Counted from the stretch's first letter, positions 41,699-51,087 are shown. The stretch: 64,000 nt of DNA from Alloenteromonas sp963650805 (GCA_963650805.1 CAVJMG010000001.1:372001-436000), one strand, 5' to 3'. The notes: a model not told the origin generated them from the letters alone. Made by a program: numbers and translations.

Positions 41699-43335
41699 AA
41701 AACAAAGAGATACTGCATTGGATATCGAATTCGATACGGGGAAAGAGGCATTACCTTGTGTCCCTGAGCCTGATACAGGTCTTTTTGGGCTTATTGAGCG
41801 TGGGATTCGCCTTCTGTTTGAAGTTCATCACCGACGCTTTGACGAAGATGGATCAATCCTATTTCATCGTTTCCGTTGCTTCGATGGGAGGGATCGTCGT
41901 TTTGATCTTCCTATTCACTTGCCTTTACCGCTTCCTCTATGAATACGCCTCAACCGAGATTGAGAATTCCTTGAGGAGGAGACTTTATAAGGAATTACTG
42001 CTATCCCCCTATTCAAAAGTCAAATCCCTCCATAAGGAGGAATGGATCAATCGGCTCACTAGCGACGTCAACGTCGTCGCCACCAACATCCTTTCCATCG
42101 TTCCGATACTGGGGAGGATGAGCGTGCAGTTCATCGCCGCGTTTACCCTCATCATCTACATTTCCCCGCAGTTTGGGCTGATCTTGCTTCCCATCAGCGT
42201 CCTTCTTCTCCTGCTGACCTTTTTGCTTAGGAAGAGGCTCCGCAAATACCATAGCGCCTTGATGGAGGAGGAAGGGGAATACAAGGTGTTCCTCTCCGAA
42301 TCTTTGGGAGGTCTATCCATCATCCATTCCTTCGTCAAAGAGGACGTGGCCAACGCTTTGGGGGATATCCGCTTAGCCTCCTACAAGAAAGCGAAGATAA
42401 GGCGCGATGGCCTTTCGATTATTTGCTCTTTGGGCTTCTTGGTTTTGTATTATGGGGGATACCTCTTCGGAATCCTCTTCTGCGGGTTCAAGATTTTGAA
42501 TGGGGAATTAGACATCCCCTCATTGACCTCCATCGTCGCGCTTCTTACCGAGATACAAGCCCCCATTGGGAACCTCACCTCGATATTGCCGCGCTACTAC
42601 GCGCTTCTAGGGTCCGCCCAAAGACTCATCATGGATGAAGAAGCCCATCAGGTGAAGGAATATTCTTTAGAGGAGACGAATAAGGAATACGACGCCTTCC
42701 TAGGGCTAGAGGTCAAGGACCTAAGCTTCTCCTATTCGCCAGAAAAAGAAGTCCTCTCTGGAATTAACCTCTCCCTTAATAAAGGGGAACACGTCGCTTT
42801 GCTAGGGCATTCTGGCATTGGCAAATCGACCCTCTTCAAGTTGATCCTCTCCCTATATTCTCCTAGCGAAGGGCAAATCAGCATGCGTTTTGAAAATGGG
42901 TATAGAGATATAAACGAAGAGGATAGGAACCTCTTCGCCTATGTTCCTCAGGAGATGCTCATCCTCAAAGGAAGCATTAGGGATAACGTCGCTTTCTTTT
43001 CAAGGGAAATCGATGAAGAAAGATTAAAGGAAGCCTATAAATTATCTTGCTGCGAGGAATTCCTTATTTCCCTAGAGCAAGGAGACCTCACCTTGCTTAA
43101 CGAAGCCGGGGGAGGCCTATCCATCGGGCAATTGCAAAGGCTATCCCTAGCAAGGGCCCTCTATTCGGATAAGCCCATTTTGCTATTAGATGAACCCTTC
43201 TCTTCTTTGGATGAAGCCACTTCAAGAAGAATAGGGGAAAATCTCTCCCGTCTTAAAGAGAAGACCGTTCTATGCATCACCCATCGCGAAGATGTCCTAG
43301 GCAAGGATTTTAAAGTTGTGAGGTTTGAGGAATAG
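41695..43335 (+). CDS. ABC transporter, permease plus ATPase (peptide-export type)
   Basis: 546 residues. A six-helix ABC_membrane domain (about 10-300) without an N-terminal C39 peptidase is followed by an ATPase domain (Walker A LLGHSGIGKSTLF, signature LSIGQLQRLSLARAL, Walker B ILLLDEPFSSLDE, H-loop ITHRE). GTG at 41695 is the best start: it overlaps the previous stop (GTGA). The TTG at 41671 is less likely. The missing leader peptidase domain fits with the separate S26-like peptidase. Likely exports the mature peptide. Confidence 0.85.
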   Translation: MKNKEILHWISNSIRGKRHYLVSLSLIQVFLGLLSVGFAFCLKFITDALTKMDQSYFIVSVASMGGIVVLIFLFTCLYRFLYEYASTEIENSLRRRLYKELLLSPYSKVKSLHKEEWINRLTSDVNVVATNILSIVPILGRMSVQFIAAFTLIIYISPQFGLILLPISVLLLLLTFLLRKRLRKYHSALMEEEGEYKVFLSESLGGLSIIHSFVKEDVANALGDIRLASYKKAKIRRDGLSIICSLGFLVLYYGGYLFGILFCGFKILNGELDIPSLTSIVALLTEIQAPIGNLTSILPRYYALLGSAQRLIMDEEAHQVKEYSLEETNKEYDAFLGLEVKDLSFSYSPEKEVLSGINLSLNKGEHVALLGHSGIGKSTLFKLILSLYSPSEGQISMRFENGYRDINEEDRNLFAYVPQEMLILKGSIRDNVAFFSREIDEERLKEAYKLSCCEEFLISLEQGDLTLLNEAGGGLSIGQLQRLSLARALYSDKPILLLDEPFSSLDEATSRRIGENLSRLKEKTVLCITHREDVLGKDFKVVRFEE

Positions 43336-43337
43336 CC

Positions 43338-44459
43338 ATGGAAAAGGAAGAGACGTTAAGGCTAGGGAAAACGTTGTTTCTCCTATTAAGCCATTACCTT
43401 GAAGGAGAGCAAGGGAATCTTGAAATCCCAGAGAAAGACATTGATCCTTTGTTAGGATTAGCCAGTTCCAACGGGATATTGCTCATAACTTATTTAGCCC
43501 TCAAATCCCAAGGGATTGTTTTAGGCGAAGAGAAAGAAGCCAAGCTCAATGGGCTGCTTTCGATGAACATAAGAAAGACGGTCCTTTTCGAAAAAGAGAG
43601 GGAAAAGCTCTATTCTTTTCTCGATGAAAACGGGATTGCCTATATGCCCTTGAAGGGGATTCTCTTCAACGCGCTTTATAAGGATTATGGCAGCCGACAG
43701 TTCGCGGACAATGACATCCTCTTCGATAGCGAATACGCGAAAGAGGTCAAGCGTTACTTCCTAGATAACGATTACGAAGTGGAATTCTACGGGAAGGGCT
43801 ATCACGACGCCTACCAAAAAAAGCCCTTCTTCAACTTCGAGATGCATAGAGAGCTTTTCGAAGGAAGCGTCAACGACCCCATCATCCAGGGGTTCTTGAA
43901 ATACTTCAAAGGGTATTTAGAAAAAGGGAAACCCGTTAAAGGATACGAAAGGGCGTTATCGAAGGAAGATGGGTTCATCTATTTCATGGCCCACTTCTAC
44001 AAGCACATCTCAGAATCTGGGTCAGGGGCGAGGTCTTTATTCGATATTGAGGTCTATTTGAAGAAATACCCGGATTTGGATTGGGATTACATCTATGGCG
44101 AATTCAAAAAGATAAACCTCGATGGATTCGTCAAAGAGTCGCTTTCTTTGGTGAAGCATCTCTTTGATGGGGATGCCCTAAGCCAAGAAGAGGAAGGCAT
44201 GTTCCTCAATATGCTTAGCAACGGGCTATACGGGAATAAAGGGAACCTCGCCAAACACGCGGTTAGCCAAGAAGGAAGCAAAGCGAAATACATCTTCAGG
44301 AGAATCTTCCCGAGGATGAGCTTCTACAAGAGCTATTACCCTTGGTTCTACAAAACGAAGGTCTTCATCCCCTTAGCCTGGTTCCTCCGCTTGTTCCACG
44401 TCTTCAAGAAAAGAAAGGCGTTGAAGGAAGAATTAAAGGGCGTAAAAGAGGCGGAATAA
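43338..44459 (+). CDS. Nucleotidyltransferase-like protein (NTP_transf_5 type)
   Basis: 373 residues. The core has GIAYMPLKGILFNALYKDYG then RQFADNDILFD, the S/T-KG...D-x-D pattern of PF14907-type nucleotidyltransferases. EKDG...HFYKHI and other helices follow, ending in a positively charged tail. Proteins of this type sit in lasso and other RiPP clusters, where they are thought to adenylylate or modify a phosphorylated peptide. The D-N-D motif keeps the two acidic residues. Last gene of the five-gene operon. Confidence 0.75.
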   Translation: MEKEETLRLGKTLFLLLSHYLEGEQGNLEIPEKDIDPLLGLASSNGILLITYLALKSQGIVLGEEKEAKLNGLLSMNIRKTVLFEKEREKLYSFLDENGIAYMPLKGILFNALYKDYGSRQFADNDILFDSEYAKEVKRYFLDNDYEVEFYGKGYHDAYQKKPFFNFEMHRELFEGSVNDPIIQGFLKYFKGYLEKGKPVKGYERALSKEDGFIYFMAHFYKHISESGSGARSLFDIEVYLKKYPDLDWDYIYGEFKKINLDGFVKESLSLVKHLFDGDALSQEEEGMFLNMLSNGLYGNKGNLAKHAVSQEGSKAKYIFRRIFPRMSFYKSYYPWFYKTKVFIPLAWFLRLFHVFKKRKALKEELKGVKEAE

Positions 44460-44628
44460 GACACATACGCGAAATTCGACACAACGCAGCCCTTCCCCGC
44501 TTGCCTTAGCCCATCGAAATAAGAGGTGCTTTATCGGGGTTGCTGTTTCCATTTAATCAGTTCATCGGATATTTACCTTTTTAAAGTCGTTTCGTCCTAT
44601 AGAATCCAGTTAAATTAGACTTCAAACT

Positions 44629-44692
44629 TTCGTAAAGTGTAATTTTTAGCACAAAACGAATTCGTAAAATGTGCTTTTTAACACAAAACGAA
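44629..44692. repeat. Orphan 32-bp tandem inverted-repeat pair
   Basis: Two adjacent 32-bp units, 44629-44660 and 44661-44692. Each starts TTCGTAAA and ends ACAAAACGAA, so each is an imperfect palindrome (TTCGT/ACGAA ends). They fit the style of the ATPase arrays, but no ATPase or AlbA_2 gene adjoins. The next plus-strand gene (45032) begins 340 bp away. Confidence 0.8.
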
Positions 44693-44891
44693 GGTTTTGC
44701 CTCTCTAGGCCTGTATTTGCCCCCAATCAAGATTGCGTTGAAAGTTGTGAAAAGAATTCCTTGCCGCAGGCATTCTAGTATTGGGCAAGCAGACAAGAAA
44801 TGCGTCTCCAACCATCATCCCTTTCCTCTTAATCGCCTCGTCGCAATAAAGGAAGACGAAGCATTTACTCCCTGACGTCCTCATTCATGAA

Positions 44892-45029
44892 TCAGACGCG
44901 CTTCTTGGCCAAAAACTTTATCTCCTCGCTGAATTCCTCGATGCGGTTGCTCGTGTAAAACTCGCCCCGCAAAGACGGGTCGAAGGAATAGGAAGTGAAG
45001 ACTTCGACAAGGTCCAAGGAGACGGCCTC
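44892..45029 (-). pseudogene. C-terminal fragment of an IS256-type transposase
   Basis: The minus strand reads AVSLDLVEVFTSYSFDPSLR then GEFYTSNRIEEFSEEIKFLAKKRV before TGA at 44894-44892. The LRxxxYTSNxIExxxxEIK pattern is the conserved end of IS256/mutator transposases (usually LR...YTTNPIE). Only 45 codons remain; the frame stops at 45030, where the next gene starts. No inverted repeats seen. Confidence 0.7.
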
Positions 45030-45031
45030 TT

Positions 45032-45685
45032 ATGCTAAAGCCTTCATGGTGCCTTCTCTTTCTTTTTGGCGGCTTAATTGTGGGACTTCCTTTTTCTTAT
45101 AGCCGCCTACATTTGCGGAACGCTACCCTATCTCAAATTGGGCACTTTGTGAATTTCAGCGATGAAGATAACGCCTTTGAATTCTATTTAGACGAAAAGA
45201 GGGAGAGCCGCTTTACCAGCGTAGTCACAGATAAGGAATCCTATGATGTTTATCTGCAGTTCACACCTACGGAAGGCAAATCCGTCATTTTGACAACCTT
45301 CGAAAGCGAAGCAGATGGCGTCAAATCCGAAAGCCTTCACATCGCTTATCTATGGGACGCGAACAAGCGTTTCTATCCTCGCGATATTCTCAAGAACTAT
45401 GAGCTATTGACCGTGGATGGCGTCGCCCCCACTTCCTATAGCTCCTTCGTTCCGAAAAATGGCGAAGCCCACGTCGTCAAATACTCAAACAAATACCAAA
45501 GCACTCCCCCAACCGTTGAACACGGCGCTCTTCCTGAATGGTCTTATAGCGAAACTGCTCACTGGCACGAGTGCAATGAGTGCGCTTACGAAAACTTTGA
45601 TTGGGGCACGCATAACTTCGTCGATCAAGACGGCAAGAGCGTGTGCTCCGTCTGCGGATACACCGCCACTACAACCGAAGAATAA
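45032..45685 (+). CDS. Exported protein with Cys/His-rich C-terminal module
   Basis: 217 residues. A hydrophobic signal-like N-terminus (CLLFLFGGLIVGLPFSYS) is followed by a beta-rich domain (about 30-175) and a C-terminal cell-surface module with HWHECNEC, FDWGTHNFVDQDG and CSVCGY, seen often in large surface proteins of Bacillota. The four Cys residues (two CxxC pairs) may bind metal. Its start lies against the IS256 fragment, so the gene may have lost its original 5' end. Confidence 0.6.
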   Translation: MLKPSWCLLFLFGGLIVGLPFSYSRLHLRNATLSQIGHFVNFSDEDNAFEFYLDEKRESRFTSVVTDKESYDVYLQFTPTEGKSVILTTFESEADGVKSESLHIAYLWDANKRFYPRDILKNYELLTVDGVAPTSYSSFVPKNGEAHVVKYSNKYQSTPPTVEHGALPEWSYSETAHWHECNECAYENFDWGTHNFVDQDGKSVCSVCGYTATTTEE

Positions 45686-45789
45686 AGTTTAACTCCATCC
45701 TTATATTGCACGCCGAAAGTTACTAAACCGCTGTCGGCATAAACCTATCGACGTTTTAGAACAAACCTTTCCCAAAGCTAAATAAAAAA

Positions 45790-45833
45790 GCCCCCGTTAA
45801 ATTCAAGAAGCATTTCAAGAATTCACCGGGGGC
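45790..45833. terminator. Terminator between exported protein and uxuB
   Basis: GCCCCCG and CGGGGGC arms (45790-45833) flank a 30-base loop with an AT stem. T and A tracts on both sides suit both strands. Confidence 0.75.
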
Positions 45834-45866
45834 CTTTATTTTGTTTTCAGCGTAGGCTATATTCGA

Positions 45867-46709
45867 TCAAACGCCGGAATAGGAAGAGAATCCCCCATCG
45901 ATAGGCAAAACCACGCCGGTAATGAAGGAAGCGGCTTCGCTGCTAGAGAGGAAAAGCGTAGCGCCAACAAGCTCATTGACCTCGCCAAAGCGTCCCATGG
46001 GGGTATTGTTAAGAATCTTATGAGTCCTCGCAGTGGGCGTGCCGTCTGCGTTCCAAAGAAGGGCCTTATTCTGCGTCGTGCTGAAGAAACCCGGGGCAAT
46101 GGCGTTCACGCGGATGCCGACTTTGGAGAAATACACAGCCAGCCACTTGGTGAAGTTGGACACGCTTGCCTTCGCACCGCTATAGGCGGGGATTTTCGTA
46201 AGAGGGGTGAAGGCATTCATGCTGGAGATGTTGAGAATGGAGCACCCTTCTTTGCCGACCATGTCTTTTGAGAATTCTTGAGTAACCAAAAGGGTGGCAA
46301 GGAAATTGAGGTTGAACACAAATTCGATGCCGTTGGGATCGAGGTCAAAGAAAGTCTTGAGGCCTTCTTTGGCGGGGTCGAAGAATTCATCGTCGGTGCT
46401 GGCTTTCGGATTGTTTCCACCAGCCCCGTTAACGAGGATATCGATCTTGCCAAAAGTCTTATTAACAGCCTCGTGGCAAGCGACGATTTCTTCTTTCTTG
46501 AGGCAATTGATGGCAAAAGCCTCCGCAATTCCGCCTTCTTTTCTGATTCCCTCAGCAACTTGATTGGCTTTCCCTAAATCCAAGTCAAGGATGGCAACCT
46601 TCGCCTTCGCCAAAGCGAAAGCTTTGCTGAGCTCAGAGCAGATGACGCCGGCGGCCCCGGTGATGGCAACGACTTTTCCTTCGAAATTGATGTCAAATGG
46701 TAATTTCAT
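45867..46709 (-). CDS. uxuB: D-fructuronate reductase (mannonate oxidoreductase), SDR type
   Basis: 280 residues of the short-chain dehydrogenase family: TGAAGVICSELS (nucleotide-binding, one unusual Cys where Gly is usual), DILVNGAGGNNP, ISSMNAF, and YSGAKAS for Tyr-Lys. It ends NPIDGGFSSYSGV-like (PIDGGFSSY). SDR-type UxuB reduces D-fructuronate to D-mannonate. The order uxuB, uxuA and the facing uxaC support this, not another SDR use. GAAAGGAAAC precedes the ATG. Confidence 0.85.
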   Translation of the reverse strand: MKLPFDINFEGKVVAITGAAGVICSELSKAFALAKAKVAILDLDLGKANQVAEGIRKEGGIAEAFAINCLKKEEIVACHEAVNKTFGKIDILVNGAGGNNPKASTDDEFFDPAKEGLKTFFDLDPNGIEFVFNLNFLATLLVTQEFSKDMVGKEGCSILNISSMNAFTPLTKIPAYSGAKASVSNFTKWLAVYFSKVGIRVNAIAPGFFSTTQNKALLWNADGTPTARTHKILNNTPMGRFGEVNELVGATLFLSSSEAASFITGVVLPIDGGFSSYSGV

Positions 46710-46723
46710 TTTTGTTTCCTTTC

Positions 46724-47767
46724 TTATTTCAATTTGATTTCAGCCATTTCAAATAGCCCGTTGATGTAAGCGGCCCCTAAGGCGCGATCGTAAAGGCCAT
46801 ATCCGGGTTTCCCTTCTTCGCCCCAAATGTTGCGGCCGTGGTCAGGGCGAACATAGCCATCAAAACCGTTTTCAACAAGGGCCAAGACGATCCGCCCCAT
46901 GTCTAAGCTTCCCTCAAACGTGTTGTGACCGACTTCGACGAAGGAGTCGTTGTCATCGGTATAGAGGATGTTTCTTAGATGGGCGAAATAGATTCTTCCT
47001 TCTTTGGCGTATTTGCCAGCCATCTTGATGAGGTCGTTTTTCTTCGAAGCCCCCAATGAGCCCGTGCAGAAGGTCAAGCCATTACGCTTTGAGGGCACCG
47101 CTTCAAATAGGGCGTCAAAATCTTTTTCGCTAGAAACGATGCGAGGGAGTCCGAAGACGTCCCATGGAGGATCGTCGGGATGAATGGCCATGTTGACTCC
47201 GGTTTCCTCACATACCGGCATGATTCTCTCCAAGAAATAAACGAGATTCTCGAAAAGCTGTTCATGGGAGATGCCTTTATAGATGGAAAGGAGTTTTCCA
47301 AGCTCTTCTTGAGAATAAGATTCATCCCATCCGGGAAGATGGAGATGATTCGGGTCGACTTTCTTAAAGTCTTCGTAGGAATAGGAAAGGGAATTGCTTC
47401 TGTCTTTATTAACGTGGTGCATGTTCGTCCTAAGCCAATCGAAGACGGGCATGAAGTTATAGCAAACGCAGCGGACACCCACTTCCGCGCACAAGCGAAT
47501 GTTCTCGATGTAGTTATCGATGAATACGTCGCGATTGGGCGCGCCGTATTTGATTTCCTCAACAACCGGGATCGACTCAATGACTTCCATTTTAAGCCCG
47601 GCGTCCTCGGCGTCCTTCCTTAGCCTTAGCAGGGACGAGAGCTTCCACACCTCACCGGGCTTGACGTCATAAGGAGCGGTGACGATCGAATACATGTTTG
47701 GGATTTGGCGAATTTGGTTCAATCCGATGGAATCATTTTCGCCATACCATCTAAAAGACAGCTTCAT
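46724..47767 (-). CDS. uxuA: Mannonate dehydratase
   Basis: 347 residues from the ATG at 47767, which has GGAGG five bases upstream; the longer frame to 47830 runs into the operator. Motifs of UxuA: MKLSFRWYGENDSIGLNQIR, VCYNFMPVFDWLRT, MAIHPDDPPW, GLTFCTGSLGA, HLRNI and RPDHGRNIWGE. It dehydrates D-mannonate to 2-keto-3-deoxygluconate with Mn2+/Fe2+. Second gene of a minus-strand pair with uxuB. Confidence 0.92.
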   Translation of the reverse strand: MKLSFRWYGENDSIGLNQIRQIPNMYSIVTAPYDVKPGEVWKLSSLLRLRKDAEDAGLKMEVIESIPVVEEIKYGAPNRDVFIDNYIENIRLCAEVGVRCVCYNFMPVFDWLRTNMHHVNKDRSNSLSYSYEDFKKVDPNHLHLPGWDESYSQEELGKLLSIYKGISHEQLFENLVYFLERIMPVCEETGVNMAIHPDDPPWDVFGLPRIVSSEKDFDALFEAVPSKRNGLTFCTGSLGASKKNDLIKMAGKYAKEGRIYFAHLRNILYTDDNDSFVEVGHNTFEGSLDMGRIVLALVENGFDGYVRPDHGRNIWGEEGKPGYGLYDRALGAAYINGLFEMAEIKLK

Positions 47768-47822
47768 TTTGGCCTCCATTATTTGCTTCCCCATAAATAT
47801 AGACGTTGATGGCGAAGAAAAA

Positions 47823-47859
47823 TATTGCAAAAAGTTGCCTAATATATTGCAAAAAGTTG
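47823..47859. promoter_or_regulatory. Operator-like direct repeats between uxuA and uxaC
   Basis: TATTGCAAAAAGTTG occurs at 47823-47837 and 47845-47859, 22 bp apart, with matching flanks. It lies upstream of the divergent uxuBA and uxaC operons. Direct repeats two turns apart are typical AraC/XylS sites; the AraC gene at 51084-51860 in this cluster is the candidate binder. Confidence 0.7.
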
Positions 47860-48020
47860 TTTAATCGAGGGTTATCTTCATTAATGAGCAAGAACCGTTA
47901 TTTGAGAAGGAAATCTTAACTAGAAATTATGCAATGCTTTTATCGAAAAATTGCAATTGTTATCTATGAATTCTCTTCATAGACTTCTAACGTATAGACA
48001 GAAAAGGAAGGAATGTCTGC

Positions 48021-49427
48021 ATGAAATACATGGACGAAGACTTTCTGCTAACGAACGAATGGGCGAAGACCCTTTACCATCGGTACGCCGAAAAGTGCCC
48101 GATATTCGATTTTCACAACCATTTGGACGCTCAAGAAATCTACGAAGACAAAAAATTCGACTCGATCACCTCTTTTTGGCTCATCGACGAGAACAAGCAC
48201 GGCGATCATTACAAGTGGCGTTTGATGCGCGCAAACGGAGTCAGCGAAGATTTCATCACGGGGGATAAACCGCAAAAGGAGAAATTCCTCATGTGGATGA
48301 AGACCCTCCGTCAAGCCATGGGGAACCCGCTTTACGAATGGTCCCTTTTGGAGCTCAAAAGATATTTTGGGATTGATGATCCCCTTAGTTTCAAAGATGA
48401 GGAGCTTTATGAAATCCTCAATTCAAAATTGCCGAGCTTAAGCGTTCGCGCCTTGCTTAAGCAGTCAAACGTCGCTGCTTTGGCGACCACTAACGACCCC
48501 TTAGAAGACCTCCAATACCACAAGGCCCTGCTACAAGACAAAACCAACGCGATTCACGTCGCCCCCACATTTAGGGCCGACAAGGCAACCAATATCAAAG
48601 CTAACGATGAATACGTCTCTTACATCAAAGCGTTAGGCCTTAAAGCGGGCGTTGAAATCAGTTCCTATGCTTCTTTGCTTAAAGCCCTTGAGGCGCGCCT
48701 ACGTTTATTCAAGGAGAACGGGTCCTTCATCTCCGATCACTCCATCGAAAAGCTTTATTTTGCAGAGCTTTCGTCGGAGGAAAAGGGGAATATCTTTGCA
48801 AAAACCCTGCAAAAAAGCGAAATAAGCGAAACGGAGGCTTTGAATTTCAAAAGCAATCTGATTTTGGATTTGGCAAGGCTTTACGCGAAATACGGTTTTG
48901 CCATGCAGCTGCATCTAAAGGCTTCTAGAAACAACAACGAAAGGATGTACAACCTCGTTGGCGTTGACAGCGGCTTCGACGCGATTAACGAAGGCGAAAT
49001 CATTCCTTATCTTTCGAAGATGTTCTCTCTTCTAGATAAGGAGGGATCACTTCCGAAAACCATCCTCTACTCCCTCGATTCGAGGGATTGGATGGCTTTA
49101 GCGGCCCTTGCCTATTGCTTCCAAGACGGCAAAACAAGAGGAAAGATGCAACTGGGCGCAGCTTGGTGGTTCAACGACAACAAAGAGGGAATGGAACGGC
49201 AATTGAGCGTGCTCTCCAACGTCGGCCTCCTATCAACCTTCGTTGGAATGGTCACGGACTCAAGAAGCTTCCTCAGCTACGCTAGGCACGAATACTTCCG
49301 GCGCGTCTTATGCAACTATCTTGGAAGGCTCGTGGAAAACGGCCAAATCCCATTTGACGAGGAAACACTATCGCAAATGGTCAAGAGCGTCTGCTACGAT
49401 AACGCCAAAACATACTTTGAAGACTAA
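48021..49427 (+). CDS. uxaC: Glucuronate isomerase
   Basis: 468 residues, usual length. Motifs of UxaC: FDFHNHLDAQEIY with the metal-binding His pair, PLEDLQYHK, and LGAAWWFNDNKEGME. It converts D-glucuronate to D-fructuronate, or galacturonate to tagaturonate. GGAAGGA precedes the ATG, and the promoter region shares the AraC-type operator with uxuA. First gene of uxaC-eda-kdgK. Confidence 0.92.
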   Translation: MKYMDEDFLLTNEWAKTLYHRYAEKCPIFDFHNHLDAQEIYEDKKFDSITSFWLIDENKHGDHYKWRLMRANGVSEDFITGDKPQKEKFLMWMKTLRQAMGNPLYEWSLLELKRYFGIDDPLSFKDEELYEILNSKLPSLSVRALLKQSNVAALATTNDPLEDLQYHKALLQDKTNAIHVAPTFRADKATNIKANDEYVSYIKALGLKAGVEISSYASLLKALEARLRLFKENGSFISDHSIEKLYFAELSSEEKGNIFAKTLQKSEISETEALNFKSNLILDLARLYAKYGFAMQLHLKASRNNNERMYNLVGVDSGFDAINEGEIIPYLSKMFSLLDKEGSLPKTILYSLDSRDWMALAALAYCFQDGKTRGKMQLGAAWWFNDNKEGMERQLSVLSNVGLLSTFVGMVTDSRSFLSYARHEYFRRVLCNYLGRLVENGQIPFDEETLSQMVKSVCYDNAKTYFED

Positions 49428-49442
49428 GAAAGGCAAACATAT

Positions 49443-50063
49443 ATGAATAATGAAGTAATCAACAAAATCAAACGCATCAAAATCGTGCCAGTCGTCGTCA
49501 TCGACAAAGTCGAGGAGGCAAAGCCTTTGATGTCCGCCCTCATCGAAGGCGACGTCCCCGTCGCCGAGATTACCTTCCGCACCGCTGCCGCTAAGGAATC
49601 TATCGCTTTATTAACGGAAGAATTCCCAAGCGCCTTGATTGGGGCCGGAACGGTCATCAACAAAGAGCAAGCTTACGACGCCATCGAAGCCGGCGCGAAG
49701 TTCATCGTTTCCCCTGGGCTTTCCGAAGAGGTTTACGAAGTCTGCAAAGAAAAAGACGTTCCTTATTTGCCCGGCGTAGTGACCCCCACGGAAATCATGA
49801 AGGCCTTATCCCTTGGGATGAATCATTTGAAGTTCTTCCCCGCAGGCGTCTTCGGCGGGCTTAAGGCCATCAAAGCCATGGGGGCGGCCTTCCCTTCCGT
49901 CTCCTTTATGCCCACGGGAGGAGTCGATTTGTCAAACCTCGCAGAATTCGTCTCAAATCCAAAAATCTTCGCGGTTGGGGGCTCTTTCTTAACGAAAGGC
50001 ACCCACGAAGAGATTGTCCAAAACTGCTTAGCTGCACGTAAAATCGTGAAGGAGAATATCTAA
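49443..50063 (+). CDS. eda: 2-keto-3-deoxy-6-phosphogluconate aldolase
   Basis: 206 residues of the class I KDPG aldolase family: VPVAEITFRTAAAKESI, LIGAGTVINKEQA, FIVSPGLSEEV, LPGVVTPTEIMKA, and LKFFPAGVFGG with the Schiff-base Lys in HLKFFPA. It cleaves KDPG to pyruvate and glyceraldehyde-3-phosphate, the last step of the glucuronate path. AGAAAGG site upstream; kdgK starts one base after its stop. Confidence 0.93.
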   Translation: MNNEVINKIKRIKIVPVVVIDKVEEAKPLMSALIEGDVPVAEITFRTAAAKESIALLTEEFPSALIGAGTVINKEQAYDAIEAGAKFIVSPGLSEEVYEVCKEKDVPYLPGVVTPTEIMKALSLGMNHLKFFPAGVFGGLKAIKAMGAAFPSVSFMPTGGVDLSNLAEFVSNPKIFAVGGSFLTKGTHEEIVQNCLAARKIVKENI

Positions 50064-50064
50064 A

Positions 50065-51087
50065 ATGGCTAAAATCGTCACTTTCGGCGAAATCATGCTT
50101 CGCCTTTCCTCGCCCTTAAATTCCAGGATCATCCAATCCCAAAGTTTCGATGTCCATTACGGAGGCGGAGAAGCCAATGTCTCGGTCAGCCTTGTTAATT
50201 ATGGCCACGACGCTTCCTTCGTCACCAAGCTCCCCGAAAATCCGCTTGGAGACGCCGCGCTTAACGCTTTGAGGAAATATGGGGTCAACACCTCTTATAT
50301 ATCCCGGGGAGGAGAAAGGCTTGGTATCTATTATCTAGAAACCGGGGCCTCCATGCGCGCTTCCACGGTTATTTACGACCGCAAATATTCCTCAATCTAC
50401 GAAGCGAGCGAGGATGACTTCGACTTCGATTCCATATTCGAAGGCAAGGATTGGTTCCATTTCACGGGCATCACCCCGGCTTTAAACGACAGGGTGGCCC
50501 ATCTAGTGGAGCTTGCTTGCATCGCGGCGAAGAAGCACGGCTGCACGATTTCCTGCGACCTCAACTTCCGCAAGAAGCTTTGGACAAGCGAAAAAGCAAT
50601 CGAGGTCATGAGCAGGCTTATGGCTTATGTCGACGTTTGCATCGGCAATGAAGAAGACGCGGAGAAATGCCTTGGCTTCAAAGCCAAGGATAGCGACGTC
50701 ACCCAAGGCGTATTAAACATCGGGGGCTACGAAAGCGTCTTCAAGCAGATGAAGGAGAAATTCGGCTTCAAGTATATAGCGACCTCCCTCCGCGAATCCT
50801 TAAGCGCGAGCGACAACAATTGGAGCGGGCTCCTCTATGACGGCGAGAACTTCTATTTGTCGAAGAAATACGCCGTCCGCATCGTTGACCGCGTTGGGGC
50901 GGGCGATTCCTTCGCAGCCGGAGTCATCCACGGCTTATTGAGCTACAAAGAGCCCCAAAAAGCCATTGAGTTCGCCGTGGCCGCAAGCGCGTTAAAACAC
51001 ACCATTCCCGGCGATTTCAACCACGTCAGCGTAAAGGAAGTCGAAACGTTGATGGCAGGAGACGGCTCAGGGCGCGTGCAGCGCTAA
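50065..51087 (+). CDS. kdgK: 2-keto-3-deoxygluconate kinase
   Basis: 340 residues of the PfkB/ribokinase family: FGEIMLRLSSP at the start, YGGGEANVSVSL, and the C-terminal GAGDSFAAGVIHG with the catalytic Asp. It phosphorylates KDG to KDPG and so links uxuA and eda. AAGGAG lies nine bases before the ATG. Its last codons overlap by 4 bp the end of the convergent araC gene. Confidence 0.9.
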   Translation: MAKIVTFGEIMLRLSSPLNSRIIQSQSFDVHYGGGEANVSVSLVNYGHDASFVTKLPENPLGDAALNALRKYGVNTSYISRGGERLGIYYLETGASMRASTVIYDRKYSSIYEASEDDFDFDSIFEGKDWFHFTGITPALNDRVAHLVELACIAAKKHGCTISCDLNFRKKLWTSEKAIEVMSRLMAYVDVCIGNEEDAEKCLGFKAKDSDVTQGVLNIGGYESVFKQMKEKFGFKYIATSLRESLSASDNNWSGLLYDGENFYLSKKYAVRIVDRVGAGDSFAAGVIHGLLSYKEPQKAIEFAVAASALKHTIPGDFNHVSVKEVETLMAGDGSGRVQR

